Assembly: GCA_002393835.1 (NCBI GenBank) | Contig: DGTW01000263.1 | Span: 1-5,948, forward strand | Length of the DNA: 5,948 nucleotides | From: Treponema sp. UBA4326 | GTDB taxonomy: Bacteria; Spirochaetota; Spirochaetia; Treponematales; Treponemataceae | Direction: 5' to 3' | Shown here: positions 1-5,948 of the stretch, one piece after another | Position numbering within the stretch: the first letter of the stretch is position 1 | Layout: every line of letters starts with the position of its first letter | Notes under the pieces: model-generated | Database searches by the model: none | Told to the model about the DNA's origin: nothing | Seen by the model: the letters and a program-made list of their open reading frames with translations, nothing else | Made by a program: the position numbers and the translations under genes

Positions 1-1736
1 TTAAAATGGCACAGGGAGCAAAGCCGGGCGAGGGCGGCCATCTTCCCGGAAAAAAAGTCTATCCCTGGATTGCCCGCACTAGATATGCAACTCCGGGTGT
101 CGCCCTCATTTCACCGCCGCCTCACCACGACATCTATTCAATAGAAGATTTAGCTCAGCTCATTTACGATTTGAAGAACGCCAACCGCTCGGCTGACATC
201 AGCGTAAAACTGGTTAGTGAAGCCGGAGTCGGAACCATTGCGGCGGGAGTTGCCAAGGCTGGTGCCCAGATTATCCTGATAAGCGGCCACGACGGCGGAA
301 CTGGGGCGGCTCCTCTGTCTTCTATCCACCACGCAGGTCTTCCTTGGGAACTGGGCTTGAGCGAGGCTCACCAGACCCTGATTCAGAACGGTCTTCGCGG
401 CCGTGTCCGCCTGGAAACAGACGGAAAACTTTTGAGCGGCCGAGATGTGGTGATTGCAGCCCTGCTGGGAGCGGAAGAATTTGGCTTTGCAACAGCCCCT
501 CTCATTGCCCTGGGCTGTTCAATGCTTCGTGTCTGTCAGCTGGACACCTGTCCCTTTGGTGTAGCCACCCAGAACGAAAAGAACCGGGCAAAATTCCCCG
601 GAAAGCCTGAGTATGTTGAAAACTTTATGAAATTTGTCGCCTCTGAAATGCGGGAAATCATGGCAAAACTTGGAGTCCGCACGGTGGAAGAACTCTGCGG
701 AAGGACAGACCTTCTTAAACTGAAAGAAAAACAAGGCTTCCGTCGGGCAGACCTGGTTGATTTGAGCCGCCTGCTTGCAAAGGCTGAGGAAGATGAAGGC
801 TGGAAGAAAAATCGGGATTGCTTTAATTTTGGCCTTGAAAAGACAATCGACGAAAAAGCCCTTTTGCCCTGGCTTGAATCTGCCTGTAGCGAGGGGGAGA
901 CTTCCCCCTTCAAGCCTTCAACTTTAACCTATCCCTCTCCAATCCGTTCCACAGACAGAAGCACGGGTACAATTTTGGGAAGCGAGATTCAGAAAAGATT
1001 CGGCTCTACGCTTGCCGATGACACTTTCTGCGTGAACTTCCATGGAGGAGCCGGCCAGAGTTTCGCCGCCTTCATTCCCAAAGGCCTGACCCTGCGCCTG
1101 GCAGGAGACGCAAATGATGCTTTAGGAAAGGGTCTGAGCGGCGGAAAAATCGTCCTGAAAAAGCCCGCTGACTTTATGGGAGCCGCCTCTGACAACATCA
1201 TCACCGGAAATGTGGCCCTTTTTGGCGCAACAAGCGGAAAAGCCTTTATAAACGGCATGGCTGGAGAGCGCTTTTGCGTGCGTAACTCAGGGGCGACAGT
1301 CGTAAGCGAAGGCTGCGGCGACCACGGACTTGAATACATGACAGGCGGAACTGCCGTAATCCTTGGCAAAACCGGAAAAAATCTCTGCGCGGGCATGAGC
1401 GGTGGCCTTGCCTATGTTCTGGACGAAAAGCACAAGCTCTACAAACGACTGAACCATGCTCTGGTAAAAATGTACGCCCTTGATGATCCGACCACGACTC
1501 TGCGGGAAAAGAGCGACGAAGAAAATCTGCTTTCCCTTATCCGGGAGCATGTTCAAGAAACTGGCAGCCTGCGGGGAAAAGAAATCCTTGACAAGTGGCA
1601 GCACTACCGGGCCTTCTTCAAAAAAATCATTCCCAACGACTACCTCAAAATAAAGACGGAAATTTTTGCAGAAGAAAAGGCCGGAGTAGAGCCTGAAGAA
1701 GCCGAGCTCAACGCTTTTAAAAAAGCAACGGCCTGA
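1..1736 (+). CDS. gltB: Glutamate synthase (GOGAT) large subunit, C-terminal part, 5' truncated by window edge
   Basis: This is the C-terminal part of the large subunit of glutamate synthase, which converts glutamine plus 2-oxoglutarate to two glutamates in the cytoplasm. The frame is open to the left edge. The Met at nt 6 lies in the internal family motif KMAQGAKPGEGG, so it is not the start; the N-terminal glutaminase domain is outside the window. Counting from that Met, the FMN barrel shows SPPPHHDIYSIEDLAQL (36-52), GHDGGTGAAPLSS (94-106) and the 3Fe-4S cysteines C171, C177 and C182 in GCSMLRVCQLDTCPFGVATQ. The glycine-rich beta-helix domain follows (about 340-490, e.g. NGMAGERFCVRNSGA). 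The join between the two domains (about 290-312) looks several residues longer than in relatives I recall and contains a small GC-rich hairpin. The stop is TGA at 1734-1736. No gltD follows; purF is next, 52 bp away. Identification is firm. Confidence 0.96.
   Translation, partial: KMAQGAKPGEGGHLPGKKVYPWIARTRYATPGVALISPPPHHDIYSIEDLAQLIYDLKNANRSADISVKLVSEAGVGTIAAGVAKAGAQIILISGHDGGTGAAPLSSIHHAGLPWELGLSEAHQTLIQNGLRGRVRLETDGKLLSGRDVVIAALLGAEEFGFATAPLIALGCSMLRVCQLDTCPFGVATQNEKNRAKFPGKPEYVENFMKFVASEMREIMAKLGVRTVEELCGRTDLLKLKEKQGFRRADLVDLSRLLAKAEEDEGWKKNRDCFNFGLEKTIDEKALLPWLESACSEGETSPFKPSTLTYPSPIRSTDRSTGTILGSEIQKRFGSTLADDTFCVNFHGGAGQSFAAFIPKGLTLRLAGDANDALGKGLSGGKIVLKKPADFMGAASDNIITGNVALFGATSGKAFINGMAGERFCVRNSGATVVSEGCGDHGLEYMTGGTAVILGKTGKNLCAGMSGGLAYVLDEKHKLYKRLNHALVKMYALDDPTTTLREKSDEENLLSLIREHVQETGSLRGKEILDKWQHYRAFFKKIIPNDYLKIKTEIFAEEKAGVEPEEAELNAFKKATA
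892..909 (+). repeat. Solo GC-rich palindromic arm inside gltB
   Basis: A 7-bp perfect stem, AGGGGGA (892-898) with TCCCCCT (903-909), closes a 4-nt loop (GACT). It encodes about residues 296-302 (EGETSPF) in the linker between the FMN barrel and the beta-helix domain. It matches the first arm of the larger repeats in purF and carB, and it is read in the same frame (G-E-x-x-P) as those copies. The rest of the element is not apparent here, so it could be a decayed or minimal copy, or a chance similarity. Confidence 0.5.
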
Positions 1737-1776
1737 AAAAACAGCAGGCAGAAAAGAGAGTAAAGCGGATTTTTTA

Positions 1777-1783
1777 TAGGAGA
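1777..1783 (+). promoter_or_regulatory. Shine-Dalgarno site of purF
   Basis: TAGGAGA lies 5 nt before the ATG at 1789 in the 52-bp gltB-purF gap. It supports this start, which places the catalytic cysteine at position 7 behind a short propeptide. I see no convincing promoter or terminator in the gap, so purF may be read from upstream of or within gltB. Confidence 0.75.
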
Positions 1784-1788
1784 AAATC

Positions 1789-3303
1789 ATGGGATTCAAA
1801 GACGAATGTGGAGTTGCGGGAATTTTTGGAGCAGAAAATGCGGCTTCACTTTCATATTTTGCCCTCACATCCCTGCAGCACCGTGGACAGGAAAGTGCTG
1901 GTATTGCAGTCTGTGACAGTGAGGACGGAGAAAATAAAATCAGGCTCAGAAAAGACATGGGCCTTGTGGGAGACATTTTTAAGCCTTCTGATTTTAAAAA
2001 ACTGAAGGGCCACATTGCCGTTTCTCATGTCCGCTATGCTACAGCCGGTGGACGCACGCTAGAAAACGCCCAGCCATTTTTGAACTCATTTAAAAATGGC
2101 TCGATTGCACTTGCTCACAATGGCCAGCTGGTAAACCATTCGGAACTCCGTGAAATGCTGGAGAATTACGGCTGTACTTTTGCAAGCAGCAGTGACAGCG
2201 AAGTGATTTTAAAGCTGATTGTGCGGAAATTCATCGAAAAGGGCGGAAAACCGGGCAGCGGAAAAAAACGGACTTCTGCAGAAAACCAGGGCTTTTCCCC
2301 TGACGATGAGCTTTTTGTCTCGGCCGTAAAACAAGCAGTCAGGGAAATCAAAGGCTCTTTTGCTCTCTGCATTATGACCGAAAACATGCTGATTGGCGTG
2401 CGTGATCCAAACGGAATCCGCCCCCTCTGCCTTGGGTCAATAGGGGAAGGCCTTCCCCTCGCTCCAGCCGATGCCGGCGCACCGTCTTCCGCTACCCCTT
2501 CTACGGGGAGACCCCGTAACGCCCCCGTCATCCTTGCTTCCGAATCCTGTGCCATTGATGCCGTAAACGGCAAATTCATCCGGGACATTGAGTCTGGAGA
2601 AATGGTCGTGATTACAAAAAACGGCATGAAAAGCATTCGGTATGCAGAAGAAAAAAAGAAAACCTGCATTTTTGAATATGTTTACTTTGCCCGGCCGGAC
2701 AGCATAATCGACGGCATCCCTGTACAGGAAGCCCGCTACAAAATGGGCGAAGAACTTGCCCGGGAATCGGCTGTAGAGGCTGATGTTGTAATTGGAGTGC
2801 CCGACAGCGGAATCGGAGCTGCCCTGGGCTACGCAAGGGAAAGCAAGATTCCTTATGTAACGGGCATCATCAAAAACAAGTACATAGGCCGCACTTTTAT
2901 CGCCCCGACCCAGGCCGAGCGAGAAAACATGGTCTTTGTAAAACTCAACGCAATAAAAAGCGACCTTGAAGGAAAGCGAGTTATCGTTATCGATGACTCA
3001 ATCGTCCGGGGAACCACCAGCCGCCGCCTTGTGGAAATTCTGCGTCGGGCAGGGGCAAGAGAAGTGCACTTCCGGGTTTCTTCGCCGCCGGTAAAATTCC
3101 CCTGTCATCTGGGTATAGACACACCCAGCAAAAACGAGCTTATTTCCAGCACCCACGAACAGGAAGAAATCCGCCGTCAGATTGGAGCCGACTCCCTTGC
3201 CTTTATTTCTCTCGATGGAATGATAAAGGCTTTGCGCTCATGCTGCGAAGACGAAAAAGCAGGCTGGTGCGAAGGATGCTTTAACGGGCTATACCCTGCC
3301 TGA
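1789..3303 (+). CDS. purF: Amidophosphoribosyltransferase (glutamine PRPP amidotransferase)
   Basis: This enzyme catalyses the first committed step of purine synthesis: PRPP plus glutamine gives 5-phosphoribosylamine. The sequence shows a six-residue propeptide (MGFKDE) before Cys7, the expected N-terminal nucleophile after processing (ECGVAGIFG). Glutaminase motifs follow: SLQHRGQESAG (28-38), HVRYATAGG (80-88) and LAHNGQLVN (108-116). The PRPP-binding loop VIVIDDSIVRGTTS is at 398-411. Four cysteines, C293, C439, C494 and C497, fit the 4Fe-4S ligands of the Bacillus-type enzyme. At 504 aa it is slightly long, although it ends directly after CFNGLYPA. Two insertions account for this: a Gly/Lys-rich stretch at about 148-172, and a Pro/Ala/Ser-rich stretch at about 219-247 encoded by a palindromic repeat. 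All catalytic motifs are intact, so the gene is probably functional. It follows gltB in the same direction, possibly as an operon. Confidence 0.97.
   Translation: MGFKDECGVAGIFGAENAASLSYFALTSLQHRGQESAGIAVCDSEDGENKIRLRKDMGLVGDIFKPSDFKKLKGHIAVSHVRYATAGGRTLENAQPFLNSFKNGSIALAHNGQLVNHSELREMLENYGCTFASSSDSEVILKLIVRKFIEKGGKPGSGKKRTSAENQGFSPDDELFVSAVKQAVREIKGSFALCIMTENMLIGVRDPNGIRPLCLGSIGEGLPLAPADAGAPSSATPSTGRPRNAPVILASESCAIDAVNGKFIRDIESGEMVVITKNGMKSIRYAEEKKKTCIFEYVYFARPDSIIDGIPVQEARYKMGEELARESAVEADVVIGVPDSGIGAALGYARESKIPYVTGIIKNKYIGRTFIAPTQAERENMVFVKLNAIKSDLEGKRVIVIDDSIVRGTTSRRLVEILRRAGAREVHFRVSSPPVKFPCHLGIDTPSKNELISSTHEQEEIRRQIGADSLAFISLDGMIKALRSCCEDEKAGWCEGCFNGLYPA
2442..2528 (+). repeat. Palindromic GC-rich repeat inserted in frame in purF
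   Basis: This element of about 87 bp consists of successive inverted repeats. The first is the perfect 18-bp palindrome AGGGGAAGGCCTTCCCCT (2442-2459). A small stem follows, GCCG/CGGC (2467-2478). The last is a 7-bp stem, TACGGGG/CCCCGTA, with a 3-nt loop (2502-2518). The element ends near CCCCCGT (2522-2528). It encodes residues 219-247 of PurF, between the conserved blocks RDPNGIRPLCLG and ILASESCAIDA, which are nearly adjacent in family members I recall. Its layout matches the repeat at 4440-4519, and the 13-mer CGCTACCCCTTCT recurs exactly at 5784-5796. The ends are estimates. Confidence 0.82.
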
Positions 3304-3332
3304 TGTAAAGTAAAATCAGGATTTGCCCCTGC

Positions 3333-4001
3333 TCAGTTTTTTTCAAGCTCAGCCATGGAGCAAATCCACTTTAAGTGATTGAGAGTCTCAGGAAGTATTT
3401 CCCTCAACATCCTCGTGCTTTTGTTGTCTGGATTGAGGGAAAGGGCTTTTTCCATAATGTCAGTGGAAACAGGGGGCAAAACCCTAAAAATCAATTTTAA
3501 CTCTTCGGCATTATACTGTTTGTGAGCAAGAGGCGGCCTATGAGAGGCAAGAATTTCTGTCGGGTAAAATTTGCATGGCTTGAAGACCTCTTCCCCGCTC
3601 TTTGATTTTGCCCCGTATGCACCAAAAAAACGGCAGATAAAGGGGCGGCCGCCATAAATCGTGCAGTGATATTTCCCCTCCTCTTTCCAAAAGGGACATC
3701 CCTTATTTTCAGGGAAAGGGAACCTGCCTTGTGCAGCCTCCTCCGCAAAATCAGCCTGATTTTCCAAAAGCCATGCCGCCATATATCGAGCCTCACTGTC
3801 AAGCAAGTCAGGCTCAAAATTCCTGCAGCAATTTCCGCAGCCTTCAGGGCAGGTAAAGCCAGATTTTTCATACCAGACAGACTGTTTGGCTTCAATTTCA
3901 GCATAAAGCCTTTCCATCTGCTGAATGATTTCTTCTTCCCGAGTGCCCTTTATTTTTTCTAAAAGGCCGCCTGTTTTTTCCTTTAAACTGTCACTTCCCA
4001 T
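3333..4001 (-). CDS. YkgJ-type cysteine-cluster protein (putative metal or Fe-S binding)
   Basis: This 222-aa soluble protein has no signal peptide or membrane segment. The N-terminal 45 residues are charged and probably helical. The core carries the cysteine pattern of the YkgJ (CxxCxxCC, PF03692-like) family: CPEGCGNCC (C51, C55, C58, C59), then GCPFW (C102), C113 in CTIYGGRPFICRFFG with C123, and C143 in KPCKFYP. The family is annotated as zinc- or iron-chelating, sometimes as an Fe-S oxidoreductase, and no reaction is established to my knowledge. The first cysteine spacing here is C-x3-C rather than C-x2-C. The C-terminal 60 residues are helical-looking and unassigned. The start at 4001 is supported by AGGCGGA six nt upstream. 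It begins 24 bp after the carB stop on the same strand and is probably cotranscribed with it. Family assignment is fairly sure; function is unknown. Confidence 0.85.
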   Translation of the reverse strand: MGSDSLKEKTGGLLEKIKGTREEEIIQQMERLYAEIEAKQSVWYEKSGFTCPEGCGNCCRNFEPDLLDSEARYMAAWLLENQADFAEEAAQGRFPFPENKGCPFWKEEGKYHCTIYGGRPFICRFFGAYGAKSKSGEEVFKPCKFYPTEILASHRPPLAHKQYNAEELKLIFRVLPPVSTDIMEKALSLNPDNKSTRMLREILPETLNHLKWICSMAELEKN

Positions 4002-4007
4002 AAAAAT

Positions 4008-4014
4008 TCCGCCT
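4008..4014 (-). promoter_or_regulatory. Shine-Dalgarno site of the ykgJ-like gene
   Basis: Reading the - strand, AGGCGGA lies 6 nt before the ATG at 4001, inside the 24-bp gap after the carB stop. It is imperfect (C in place of A) but well spaced, and it supports the chosen start. The gap is too short for a normal independent promoter. Confidence 0.55.
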
Positions 4015-4025
4015 AATGAGAAACT

Positions 4026-5948
4026 TTATTCAGCCCAGTTTCCAAGCTTTGAGCTGTTTATATCCACCAGGCTGACATTTTCCAAAGTGAAGCCGCCAGT
4101 AAGACAGTCCGCCAGTGCATTTGCTGTATCGATTGAAGTCAGGCAGTCAATATCCCGCTCAACTGCAAGCCGCCGCAACTTTACGCTTTCGGCAACCGGG
4201 TCTCGGCCTTTGGCACTAGTTGAAACCACATACACCACCCGACCACTTTCAAGCAAAGTCATAACATTGTCGTGGTAATTCTCGTGTACCTTTGCAACAT
4301 AAGTGACCTTCATTCCGCTCCGCTCGATTGTTGCGGCATTTCCAGTCGTAGCGTAAAGGTCAAAGCCAAGGTCGTAAAATTTCTTTGCAAGGGCAGGAAG
4401 CTCAGGCAAGTCAGATGCCCTGACGGAGAATAAAACCCCACGGGGGTACGGGGGCAGCGCCCCTGTAGATGGGGGTGTCGGCGCAAGGGACTGCGACGCA
4501 GGGGGAAGGCTTTCCCCCTCATGTATTTTCGGATGCACCATCTTCCAACCTGCGGCCGCCATTCCCTTAAAAATCGCTTCCTCACGGCTTTCGGCAATTC
4601 CAAGAACCTCGCCTGTGCTTTTCATTTCCGGTCCAAGATGAGTATCCACATTCATAAGCTTTTCAAAGCTAAAGACTGGAACTTTTACAGCAAAATAATT
4701 TCGTGCTTCATAAAGACCGGTTCCAAAGCCCATATCGCGGACTTTTTCGCCAAGCATAGCCCTTGTAGCAAGCTCGACCATAGGAATACCTGTGACTTTG
4801 GAAAGATAAGGCACCGTTCGGCTTGAACGAGGATTTGCTTCTATTATATTCAGCTGTCCCTGATAAAAGAGCCACTGGATATTCACCAGTCCCTTAGTGC
4901 CGAGAGCCAGTGCCATAGCCCTTGATTTTTCCACAACCTCAGCCGTCATTTCGGGAGAAAAATCCCACGGCGGATAAACCGCAATGGAATCGCCTGAATG
5001 GATTCCCGTTCGCTCAACATGCTCCATGATTCCCGGAATCAGAACGTCCTCGCCGTCGCAGATACAGTCGATTTCCAGCTCAGTTCCTTCCATATATTTG
5101 TCAATCAGAATGGGATTCTCGATTTTCTGAGCAAGGATGATTTTCATATATTCCTTGATGTCGGCGGAACTTCGGGCAATAATCATATTCTGTCCGCCAA
5201 GAACATAACTTGGCCGCATGAGAACCGGGTAGCCCAAACGAGCGGCAGCCTCCAGTGCCTCGACCTCAGTAAAGACCGTAAGTCCCTTCGGCCTGTTCAC
5301 ATTGAGTCGATCACAAAGCTCTTCAAAACGCTCCCTGTCTTCTGCAAGGTCAATGGCATCAGCACTGGTTCCAAGAATCTTTACCCCCTGCCCGTCCAGG
5401 TATTTTGCGAGCTTAATAGCCGTTCCGCCACCAAAGGCAACGACAACACCCAGCGGCTTTTCCACCGCAAGCACATTCATAACATCCTCGGGGGTAAGCG
5501 GCTCAAAGTAAAGCCTGTCCGCAATGTCAAAATCCGTGGAAACGGTTTCCGGATTGTTGTTGATAATGGCAACCTCGTAGCCAAGTTTTTTCAAAGCCCA
5601 GATACACTGCACCGAAGAGTAGTCAAACTCAATTCCCTGTCCTATGCGGATAGGTCCAGAACCAAGAACGACGATGCTTCCTTTTGAAGAGGGGGAAGTG
5701 AGTTTTTCGCACCTATCTTTTGATGATTGGTCGAAAAACTCATTAGCGAAGCAACGCTCCCCCTTCGCGCCTACTTCGTTAGTCGCTACCCCTTCTCCTA
5801 GGGAGCTTCCGCCCCCTAAAACCCCGGCAATGTCCCCGTATCGCTCCAGCAAAAATTTCTCAGCCTCATTTTCGCCGCCAGTCGTGGAATAAAAGTATGG
5901 TGTTTCCGCATCAAACTCGCCGGCACAGGTGTCTACCATTTTGAAGCT
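4026..5948 (-). CDS. carB: Carbamoyl-phosphate synthase large subunit, C-terminal part, 5' truncated by window edge
   Basis: This is the C-terminal part of CarB, which with CarA makes carbamoyl phosphate from glutamine-derived ammonia, bicarbonate and two ATP. The frame stays open through the right edge (codons S-F-K before M-V-D-T-C-A), matching the internal family motif FKMVDTCA, so the Met at 5939 is not the start. Counting from that Met, the second synthetase half begins at VVLGSGPIRIGQGIEFDYSSVQ (90-110), with INNNPETVSTDFD (126-138). The ATP-grasp part has MRPSYVLGGQNM (241-252) and IIEANPRSSRTVPYLSKVTG (365-384). The MGS-like allosteric domain runs from about 501 to 637 (LFSVRASD, YATTGNAATIERSG). 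Two in-frame extra segments, at about residues 41-84 and 474-501, coincide with palindromic repeats. They lie at the junction of the two synthetase halves and just before the MGS domain, so core folds are spared. The stop is TAA at 4026-4028. Confidence 0.96.
   Translation of the reverse strand, partial: SFKMVDTCAGEFDAETPYFYSTTGGENEAEKFLLERYGDIAGVLGGGSSLGEGVATNEVGAKGERCFANEFFDQSSKDRCEKLTSPSSKGSIVVLGSGPIRIGQGIEFDYSSVQCIWALKKLGYEVAIINNNPETVSTDFDIADRLYFEPLTPEDVMNVLAVEKPLGVVVAFGGGTAIKLAKYLDGQGVKILGTSADAIDLAEDRERFEELCDRLNVNRPKGLTVFTEVEALEAAARLGYPVLMRPSYVLGGQNMIIARSSADIKEYMKIILAQKIENPILIDKYMEGTELEIDCICDGEDVLIPGIMEHVERTGIHSGDSIAVYPPWDFSPEMTAEVVEKSRAMALALGTKGLVNIQWLFYQGQLNIIEANPRSSRTVPYLSKVTGIPMVELATRAMLGEKVRDMGFGTGLYEARNYFAVKVPVFSFEKLMNVDTHLGPEMKSTGEVLGIAESREEAIFKGMAAAGWKMVHPKIHEGESLPPASQSLAPTPPSTGALPPYPRGVLFSVRASDLPELPALAKKFYDLGFDLYATTGNAATIERSGMKVTYVAKVHENYHDNVMTLLESGRVVYVVSTSAKGRDPVAESVKLRRLAVERDIDCLTSIDTANALADCLTGGFTLENVSLVDINSSKLGNWAE
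4440..4519 (-). repeat. Palindromic GC-rich repeat inserted in frame in carB, sense copy
   Basis: On the carB sense strand this 80-bp element begins with AGGGGGAAAGCCTTCCCCCT (an 8-bp perfect stem, 4500-4507 with 4512-4519). A GC-rich spacer follows. Next is a 9-bp stem with one G-T pair and a 3-nt loop (4447-4455 with 4459-4467, bounded by TAC and GTA). It ends in CCCCCGT. The order and the TAC...GTA hairpin repeat those of the purF copy, but base pairs differ on both sides of the stem. It encodes residues 474-501 (EGESLPPASQSLAP onward), directly before the MGS-like domain, and is read in the same frame as the purF copy. The ends are estimates. Confidence 0.82.
5690..5817 (+). repeat. Palindromic GC-rich repeat inserted in carB, inverted copy with nested hairpin
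   Basis: This copy reads along the + strand, antisense to carB. It opens with AGGGGGAAGT, and CTCCCCCT resumes the arm at 5757-5764. It continues through the exact purF-shared 13-mer CGCTACCCCTTCT (5784-5796), then a weak CTCC/GGAG stem (5795-5805), and ends near GCCCCCT. The + strand translation of the element (RSPFAPTS...ATPSPRELPPP) resembles the peptides encoded by the sense copies. The carB frame crosses it on the other strand without a stop, as residues 41-84 at the junction between the two synthetase halves. The first arm is split by an AT-rich hairpin, described separately. The ends are estimates. Confidence 0.72.
5699..5742. repeat. Nested AT-rich inverted repeat within the carB repeat
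   Basis: An 11-bp perfect stem, TGAGTTTTTCG (5699-5709) with CGAAAAACTCA (5732-5742), is extended by ACC/GGT (5711-5713 with 5729-5731) after a single bulged C, around a 15-nt loop. It is AT-rich, unlike the GC-rich arms that flank it. Compared with the uninterrupted arm in gltB, the extra DNA is 5700-5756, exactly 57 bp, which is carB codons 62-80. It is not followed by a U-run on either strand, so it is not a standard terminator. Confidence 0.75.

Noticed and set aside
6..8. ATG near the left edge as the gltB start
   Set aside because: It falls in an internal conserved GltB motif (KMAQGAKPGEGG) with an in-frame Lys codon before it, so the gene continues past the window edge.
1737..1788. 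Promoter or riboswitch before purF
   Set aside because: The 52-bp gap is A-rich with a T-run before the ribosome binding site, but I find no paired -35/-10 boxes and no room for a riboswitch.
1287..2015. Long - strand open frame (242 aa) across the gltB-purF boundary
   Set aside because: It overlaps the coding strands of both gltB and purF, and its translation is a low-complexity Phe/Ser/Pro-rich shadow with no family resemblance.
3304..3342. Possible shared terminator between purF and the ykgJ-like gene
   Set aside because: The gap has only a 4-bp CAGG/CCTG stem with a 7-nt loop. The T-run at 3337-3343 belongs to the Lys/Asn codons at the ykgJ 3' end. This is too weak to call.
4998..5687. 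Long + strand open frame (229 aa) opposite carB
   Set aside because: It lies wholly within carB on the other strand, lacks recognisable motifs, and carB is strongly conserved there. It is a shadow frame.
5690..5817. Reading the carB repeats as an intein, CRISPR repeat or attenuator
   Set aside because: There are no splicing motifs and no regularly spaced repeat units. The hairpins lie inside translated conserved genes without U-runs, so none of these fits.

Overview
The window carries four protein-coding genes and almost no intergenic DNA, arranged as two convergent pairs. On the + strand are the C-terminal part of glutamate synthase large subunit (gltB, cut by the left edge) and a complete amidophosphoribosyltransferase (purF). 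On the - strand, reading in from the right edge, are the C-terminal part of carbamoyl-phosphate synthase large subunit (carB, cut by the right edge) and a complete cysteine-cluster protein of the YkgJ type. The pairs meet tail to tail across a 29-bp gap between purF and the ykgJ-like gene. Nothing longer than about 55 bp is non-coding, and I see no RNA genes, CRISPR array, transposase or phage genes.

Three of the four genes encode enzymes that use glutamine nitrogen: GltB makes glutamate from glutamine and 2-oxoglutarate, PurF starts purine synthesis with glutamine and PRPP, and CarB (with CarA) makes carbamoyl phosphate for pyrimidines and arginine. The window is therefore core nitrogen and nucleotide metabolism. 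The role of the YkgJ-like protein is unknown; it lies 24 bp after carB and is probably cotranscribed with it.

The unexpected content lies inside the housekeeping genes. A family of short, GC-rich, hairpin-forming repeats sits in frame within them. One copy is in purF (about 2442-2528). Two are in carB: about 4440-4519, in the sense orientation, and about 5690-5817, in the opposite orientation. A solo 18-bp arm of the same kind is in gltB (892-909). Each sits at a domain junction or loop of a conserved enzyme and adds Pro/Ser/Gly/Ala-rich peptide without breaking the frame. The purF and carB sense copies share layout, hairpins and reading frame. The inverted carB copy has a 57-bp (19-codon) AT-rich hairpin nested in its first arm. 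This resembles in principle the Rickettsia palindromic elements that insert into genes, but I do not recognise this family from named literature.

The organism is a bacterium of moderate GC. The style of the proteins and the GGGGGAA/TTCCCCC repeats inside genes suggest a host-associated Treponema (Spirochaetota). That is an inference from memory of such genomes, not something the sequence proves.
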